Shown here one piece after another: positions 59,424 to 64,000 of a stretch of DNA of 64,000 bases (its first letter is position 1; every line of letters begins with the position of its first letter). Source of the stretch: Kitasatospora terrestris (GTDB lineage: Bacteria; Actinomycetota; Actinomycetes; Streptomycetales; Streptomycetaceae); contig NZ_BAABIS010000001.1 in the NCBI RefSeq assembly GCF_039542905.1, positions 4,836,001-4,900,000 on the forward strand, given 5' to 3'. The notes beneath the pieces were generated by a model that was given only the letters and a program-made list of their open reading frames with translations, made no database searches and was not told the DNA's origin. Both the position numbers and the translations under genes were made by a program.

Positions 59424-60596
59424 ATGAGTGACGCCGTCTCCCAGAACGGCTTCAGCGTTGCCCGCCGCGGTTACGCGCCCGACCAGGTCGACCGCGCCCT
59501 GGAGGCGCTCAGCGGTGAACGTGATGAGGCCTGGGACCGGCTGAGCGTCCTCGGCGCCGGCATCCGGGAAATGGAGAAGCGGCTCGCCGACGTCCGGCAG
59601 GCCGCCGAGGACGCGCCGGACCCCGACTTCGGCGTGCTCTCCGAGCAGGCCGCCGGCCTGATGAGGACCGCCCAGGCCGAGGCGCTGGCGGTGCGCACCG
59701 CCGCCGAGAGGGCCGCCGAGGACGCCCGCGACGCCGCCTACGACGCCGGGCAGGCCGCGGGGGAGGCGGCGAAGGCCTTCGCCCGGGCCACCCGCGAGGA
59801 GGCCGACGAGGCGGCCCGCCGGACGGACGACCGCAGCCGCGCCGAGGCCGAGCGGATCCGTGCCGAGGCCGACCGGGAGGCCCGCTCGCTGCGGGACGCC
59901 GCGACCTCGGAGGCCGCGAAGATCCGGCTCGCGGCCGCGGAGGCCGAGGAGAGCGCCGAGATGGCACTCGCCGACAGGCGCCGCAGGGCCGACGAGGAGG
60001 CCGCCGCCAAGGAGGCCGAGGGCGACGCCGCCGAGGCCGCGATCACCGCCAGCTCGGACCGGAAGGTCAGGGAGGCGGAGCAGCACCGCGAGGCGATGCT
60101 CGACGAGGTCCGGCGGATCGACACGCAGGCGCAGGCCGAGGCGGACGAGGTGGTCGCCCGGGCGCGGCGCGAGGCGGAGCGGATCAAGGCGGAGAGCGAG
60201 CGCGAGCAGCGCGATTTCGGCGCGCGGCTGGACAAGGTGCAGGAGCACCTCGACCACATCAAGAAGAACCTCGCCGAGCTGACCGGCTCCGCGGTCGGTG
60301 CCCCGGAGCCCGCCGCGGACGCCGCAGCCGCCGCAGACGCTGCGGACACCGGGGCGGCGGACACCGGGTCGGCGGGCGCCGACGAGGAGGACGGGCCGGC
60401 CGCTGCCGCGCCGTCCGCCGCCCCGCCGAAGCCCGCGATCGCCCCGGGCACCCCGCCCCCGCCGCCCGCCCCCTGGGCGAAGCCGGTCGTCGAACCGCCG
60501 ACCGCCCAGGCCCGGACGGCGATCGTCCCGAAGATCGTGATCGTCGACGACGGCTCCGAGTACGACGAGGACGCCCACCGCATCACGCGGCGGTAG
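59424..60596 (+). CDS. DivIVA-domain-like coiled-coil protein (Scy/FilP-like)
   Basis: 390 residues. The N-terminal NGFSVARRGYAPDQVDRALE resembles the DivIVA membrane-binding segment. Residues 35-290 are an almost continuous Ala/Glu/Arg-rich coiled coil, followed by a Pro/Ala-rich tail and an acidic end. In Streptomyces such proteins (Scy, FilP and 'cellulose-binding' relatives) form cytoskeletal assemblies at hyphal tips. The specific role is unknown. A short AT-rich patch upstream (59310-59345) is a likely promoter. Convergent with the nucleotide-sugar dehydrogenase. Confidence 0.8.
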   Translation: MSDAVSQNGFSVARRGYAPDQVDRALEALSGERDEAWDRLSVLGAGIREMEKRLADVRQAAEDAPDPDFGVLSEQAAGLMRTAQAEALAVRTAAERAAEDARDAAYDAGQAAGEAAKAFARATREEADEAARRTDDRSRAEAERIRAEADREARSLRDAATSEAAKIRLAAAEAEESAEMALADRRRRADEEAAAKEAEGDAAEAAITASSDRKVREAEQHREAMLDEVRRIDTQAQAEADEVVARARREAERIKAESEREQRDFGARLDKVQEHLDHIKKNLAELTGSAVGAPEPAADAAAAADAADTGAADTGSAGADEEDGPAAAAPSAAPPKPAIAPGTPPPPPAPWAKPVVEPPTAQARTAIVPKIVIVDDGSEYDEDAHRITRR

Positions 60597-60610
60597 TCGT
60601 CAGGGGCTGA

Positions 60611-61921
60611 TCAGAGCACTTCGACCGCCGCCCCGGTGACCCGGCGGCGGCAGTCGAGGACGTACCGCGAGTGCGCGACCACCGCGTCGTAGTCGAACTC
60701 GTCGTGGTCGGCGAGCAGCACCACCGCGTCGGCGGCGGCCAGCTCCTCCGGCGTGGCGTCGACCCGGCGGACCGAGGCGAGCGGACCGCCTTCGTGGTGG
60801 TCGACGCTGCGCTGGCCGGGGATGGCCGGCTCGGCGACGTGGACGCCCGCGACCACGTGCGGGTCGGCGGCGCGGACGTCGGCGCCCATCCGGGTGAGCA
60901 GCTCGACGATCCGGGCGGCCGGGGTCTCCCGGGCGTCGCCGGTGTTCTTCTTGTACGCCAGGCCGAGCACCAGCACCCGCGAGCCGTTGACCGACAGGCG
61001 CCGCTCGTTGAGCGCCTCCGACAGCCGGCGGACCACGTAGTCCGGCATGTGGTTGTTGACGTCGTTGGCGAGCTCCACGAAGCGGAAGGACCGGCCGAGC
61101 GCCCGCTCCACCCGCCAGGAGAGGTACGAGGGGTCGATCGGCAGGCAGTGCCCGCCGACGCCCGGGCCGGGGGTGAAGCGCAGGAAGCCGAACGGCTTGG
61201 TGGACGCGGCGTCGATCGCCTCCCACACGTCGATGCCGAGGTCGTGGGCGAACATGGCGAGCTCGTTGACGAGGGCGATGTTCACGTGCCGGAAGGTGTT
61301 CTCCAGCAGCTTGGTCAGCTCGGCCTCCTTGCAGGAGGAGACCGGCACGGTCCGCTCGACCAGCTGCCCGTAGAAGCCGTCCACGGCGGCGAGCCCCTCG
61401 GGGGTGGTGCCGGAGACGACCTTCGGGGTGTTCTCCAGCTTCCACTGCGGGTTGCCCGGGTCGATCCGCTCGGGGCTGTAGCCGAGGTGGAAGTCGCGGC
61501 CGGCGGTGAGCCCGGAGCCCTCTTCCAGCAGCGGGGCGAGCAGTTCCTCGGTCGTCCCCGGGTAGGTGGTGGACTCCAGCACCACGGTGGCGCCGGGCCG
61601 CAGGTGCCGGGCGAGCAGCCGGGCCGAGGACTCGATGTACGAGAGGTCGGGTGCCCCGTCGCGCAGCGGCGTCGGCACGGTGATCACCGCGATGTCGAAC
61701 CCGGCGACGTCGCCGGGCTCGGCGGACGGCAGGTAGGCGCCGCCGTCCAGCAGCGGGCGCAGCCGCTCACCCGGGATGTCCTCCACGTAGGACTCGCCGA
61801 CGGCGAGCCGCTTGATCCGTCGCTCGTCCACGTCGTACCCGACGACCTGGTGGCCGACTTCCGCGGCGCGTACCGCCAGCGGAAGCCCGACATAGCCCTG
61901 ACCTGCGATGACGACGCGCAT
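60611..61921 (-). CDS. UDP-GlcNAc 6-dehydrogenase (WbpA/WecC type)
   Basis: 436 residues. NAD-binding GQGYVGLPLAVRAAE at the start, the catalytic-Cys motif PGPGVGGHCLPIDP near residue 258, and the C-terminal LGLAYKKNTGDARETPA. The two-step oxidation of UDP-GlcNAc at C6 gives UDP-GlcNAc uronic acid, which is the substrate of WbpB/WlbA-type 3-dehydrogenases such as the one at 49470. It could also act on UDP-ManNAc. Single gene; ATG at 61921. Confidence 0.88.
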   Translation of the reverse strand: MRVVIAGQGYVGLPLAVRAAEVGHQVVGYDVDERRIKRLAVGESYVEDIPGERLRPLLDGGAYLPSAEPGDVAGFDIAVITVPTPLRDGAPDLSYIESSARLLARHLRPGATVVLESTTYPGTTEELLAPLLEEGSGLTAGRDFHLGYSPERIDPGNPQWKLENTPKVVSGTTPEGLAAVDGFYGQLVERTVPVSSCKEAELTKLLENTFRHVNIALVNELAMFAHDLGIDVWEAIDAASTKPFGFLRFTPGPGVGGHCLPIDPSYLSWRVERALGRSFRFVELANDVNNHMPDYVVRRLSEALNERRLSVNGSRVLVLGLAYKKNTGDARETPAARIVELLTRMGADVRAADPHVVAGVHVAEPAIPGQRSVDHHEGGPLASVRRVDATPEELAAADAVVLLADHDEFDYDAVVAHSRYVLDCRRRVTGAAVEVL

Positions 61922-62477
61922 GACCGAAGTACCCCCTGCATCGCGAACGGTGTCCCCACACCTTCTTCACATGAGGGTACGGAGGCGCCGCGCCGCGCGG
62001 GCGGCTTCCGGCGAAGTGGGTCGGACCGGGGCCTCCCGGGGCCGACCGGGGCCGCAGACAGCGGCGCCGAGACCTGCGGCGCCCGTGCAGTGGGCGCCGC
62101 GGTCCCGGCGAAGGTGGCACGGGCGCCCCCACCCAGGGTCGCCCGGCCTCGCACACCCGACCCCCATCGGGGGTGCGACTCGCGCTGCCACAGCCATCCC
62201 CCACGGTTGGGTGCGGCGTGCGCTGAGACCATCTTGCGCGGCGACCATGGACGGACAGTGACAGGAGTATGTCCGATTCATGATCTCTGGTGTTGGCCTG
62301 ACCGGACACCCCGCCACCCGGCGGGCATCGACGGGCGCCGCCGGTGCCGCCGCGCCGCGTACGCACCGGTCGTGCGGCGTAGGCTGGGAACCCCCGGGGC
62401 GCACCGCGTGCCGGGCCGTTCGCGCTGCCCGGCCGGCCGTCGCCGCCGGGCCACTCCGGCCGTGGAGAACTTGACGT
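61922..62477. other. Intergenic region between the dehydrogenase and mfd
   Basis: 556 bases between divergent genes without a convincing coding frame: the open frames here lack ribosome binding sites and family sequence. It should hold both promoters. TAGGCT at 62380-62385 is a candidate -10 box for mfd, about 95 bases upstream of its start. No repeat or RNA gene is recognised. Confidence 0.5.
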
Positions 62478-64000
62478 ATGAGCCTGTCCGGACTGCTCGA
62501 TGTCGTCGTACGCGACGCCGCTCTCGCCGAGGCGATCGAGGCGGCCGCCACGGGACACAGGCAGCACCTCGACCTGGTCGGCCCGCCCGCCGCCAGGCCG
62601 TTCGCGATCGCCGCGCTGGCCCGCTCGCTCGCCGCCAGGAGCGGGGAGCTCGGCCGGCCGGTGCTCGCGGTGACCGCCACCGGCCGGGAGGCCGAGGACC
62701 TGGCGGCGTCCCTGCGCTCGCTGCTGCCGCCCGACGCGGTCGCCGAGTTCCCGGCCTGGGAGACCCTGCCGCACGAGCGGCTCTCCCCGCGCTCCGACAC
62801 CGTCGGCCGGCGGCTCGCCGTGCTGCGCCGGATCGTCCACCCGCGTGCCGACGACCCGGCGGCCGGGCCCGTCCAGGTCGTGGTGGCGCCGGTGCGCAGC
62901 GTGCTGCAGCCGCAGGTCAAGGGCCTGGCCGAGCTGGAGCCGGTGGCGCTGCAGCGCGGTGAGCAGCACGACCTCGGCGAGGTGGCCCGCAAGCTCGCGG
63001 CGGCCGCCTACTCCCGGGTGGAACTGGTCGAGAAGCGCGGCGAGTTCGCGGTGCGCGGCGGCATCCTGGACGTCTTCCCGCCGACCGAGGAGCACCCGCT
63101 GCGGGTGGAGTTCTGGGGCGACGACGTCGAGGAGATCCGCTACTTCAAGGTGGCCGACCAGCGCTCGCTGGAGATCGCCGAGCACGGCCTGTGGGCGCCG
63201 CCCTGCCGCGAACTGCTGCTGACCGACGAGGTCCGCGCGCGGGCGGCCGAGCTGGCGCAGGACCACCCGGAACTGGCCGAGATCCTCGACAAGATCGCCC
63301 AGGGCATCGCCGTCGAGGGCATGGAGTCGCTGGCCCCGGTCCTGGTCGACGACATGGAGCTGCTGCTGGACGTGCTGCCCAAGGGCTCGGTCGCGGTGGT
63401 CTGCGACCCGGAGCGGGTCCGCACCCGGGCGGCCGACCTGGTGGCCACCAGCCAGGAGTTCCTGCAGGCCTCCTGGGTGGCCGCGGCGGCCGGCGCCGAC
63501 CGGCCGATCGACATCGAGATGATCGACGTCTCGGCCGCCTCGCTCTGGCCGCTGGCCTCGGTGCGCGAGCACGCCGCCGACATCGGCCTGCCCTGGTGGT
63601 CGGTCAGCCCGTTCGCGACCAGTGACTCCAGCGTGAGCGAGATGCTGGAGTTCGACGCCGACACGCTCACCCTGGGCATGCACGCGGTGGAGGCGTACCG
63701 GGGCGACACCGCGCGCGCCATCGCCGACGCCAAGGAGCGGCTGAACGCCGACTGGCGGGTCGTGATGGTGACCGAGGGCCACGGCCCGGCGTCCCGGCTC
63801 GCCGAGGTGCTCGGCAACGAGGGCATCCCGGCCCGGCTGGTCGCCGACCTCGCCGACGCCCCGACCCGGGACGTCGTCCACGTCTCCTGCGGCTCCATCG
63901 AGCACGGCTTCGTCGACGAGACGCTCAAGCTGACCGTCATCACCGAGACCGACCTGTCCGGCCAGAGGTCCTCCACCAAGGACATGCGCCGGATGCCGTC
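62478..64000 (+). CDS. mfd: Transcription-repair coupling factor, N-terminal part
   Basis: 507 codons are visible before the window ends; the full protein is about 1,150-1,200 residues. It starts MSLSGLLDVVVRDAAL. The UvrB-homology region is seen: FPAWETLPHERLSPRSDTVG near residue 95 and SRVELVEKRGEFAVRGGILD near 180, then FWGDDVEEIRYF. Mfd removes stalled RNA polymerase and recruits UvrA. The RNA polymerase-interacting and helicase domains lie outside the window. ATG at 62478 has GGAG upstream (62464-62467). Confidence 0.92.
   Translation, partial: MSLSGLLDVVVRDAALAEAIEAAATGHRQHLDLVGPPAARPFAIAALARSLAARSGELGRPVLAVTATGREAEDLAASLRSLLPPDAVAEFPAWETLPHERLSPRSDTVGRRLAVLRRIVHPRADDPAAGPVQVVVAPVRSVLQPQVKGLAELEPVALQRGEQHDLGEVARKLAAAAYSRVELVEKRGEFAVRGGILDVFPPTEEHPLRVEFWGDDVEEIRYFKVADQRSLEIAEHGLWAPPCRELLLTDEVRARAAELAQDHPELAEILDKIAQGIAVEGMESLAPVLVDDMELLLDVLPKGSVAVVCDPERVRTRAADLVATSQEFLQASWVAAAAGADRPIDIEMIDVSAASLWPLASVREHAADIGLPWWSVSPFATSDSSVSEMLEFDADTLTLGMHAVEAYRGDTARAIADAKERLNADWRVVMVTEGHGPASRLAEVLGNEGIPARLVADLADAPTRDVVHVSCGSIEHGFVDETLKLTVITETDLSGQRSSTKDMRRMP

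Noticed and set aside
61922..62477. Short plus- and minus-strand frames in the dehydrogenase-mfd gap
   Set aside because: No ribosome binding sites, no family sequence and codon patterns unlike the neighbours.
1..64000. CRISPR array, insertion sequence or prophage
   Set aside because: No short regularly spaced repeats, transposase/integrase motifs or terminal inverted repeats were seen; the few repeats are local tandem copies.

Overview
The window is very GC-rich chromosomal DNA of a high-GC actinobacterium, almost certainly a member of the Streptomycetaceae (Streptomyces or Kitasatospora). The signs are strong third-position GC, GTG/TTG/CTG starts, many apparently leaderless genes with a TAnnnT box 6-8 nt before the start codon, GC-rich terminators without T-tracts, a Streptomyces-type galTEK operon, and a conserved core gene order (two PBPs, PMT, rsmI, metG, tatD, rsmA, ispE ... 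galTEK ... tamR/tam ... desaturase/TetR ... tRNA-Gln, glmU, prs, ctc, pth ... ppc ... mfd). No IS element, prophage or CRISPR array was seen.

1-21 kb: a DUF1269 gene end; a SEDS glycosyltransferase and its partner class B PBP; a CAT-type amino-acid permease; a GT87-like membrane protein overlapping a Tat/lipoprotein of the dimethylformamidase-like fold; a second PBP with an NTF2-like domain; a PMT protein mannosyltransferase; then rsmI, a zinc-ribbon protein with a structured leader, metG, tatD, rsmA, ispE, an aldo/keto reductase and an ABC-F ATPase. The rpfB gene usually found between tatD and rsmA in actinobacteria is missing. 20-25.6 kb is accessory: a secreted protein, an internally deleted FUSC-family remnant, a 65-aa membrane protein, an MFS symporter, tRNA-Thr(GGU), a degenerate receiver-LuxR regulator, and a divergent AraC regulator/DinB-like pair.

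25.7-48 kb: the Leloir operon galT-galE-galK, a second atypical NarL-type regulator, a soluble FlaA1/CapD-like nucleotide-sugar enzyme, divergent tamR/tam with two palindromic operators, two membrane proteins, a TetR-regulated acyl desaturase with a palindromic operator, tRNA-Gln(UUG), and the glmU-prs-ctc-pth block (UDP-GlcNAc and PRPP synthesis, 5S rRNA-binding L25, peptidyl-tRNA hydrolase). Then come a SigE-type sigma factor with a membrane partner, ppc, an orphan sensor kinase and a membrane acyltransferase.

48-62 kb is the most interesting part. A polymorphic-toxin-like set (a SUKH-3 gene with a probable CTG start, a YwqJ-type deaminase, a protein joining a WHH-type HNH nuclease to SUKH-1, and a large Imm35 / proline-rich / deaminase-like / SUKH-4 protein) is divided into two halves by a six-kilobase amino-sugar cassette. 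The cassette encodes a Gfo/Idh dehydrogenase, an epimerase, two DegT aminotransferases and a metallo-beta-lactamase-Rieske protein that resembles CMP-sialic acid hydroxylase with its domains in swapped order. A UDP-GlcNAc 6-dehydrogenase lies just beyond, so the area could make a di-amino, oxidised nucleotide sugar. The window ends inside mfd.
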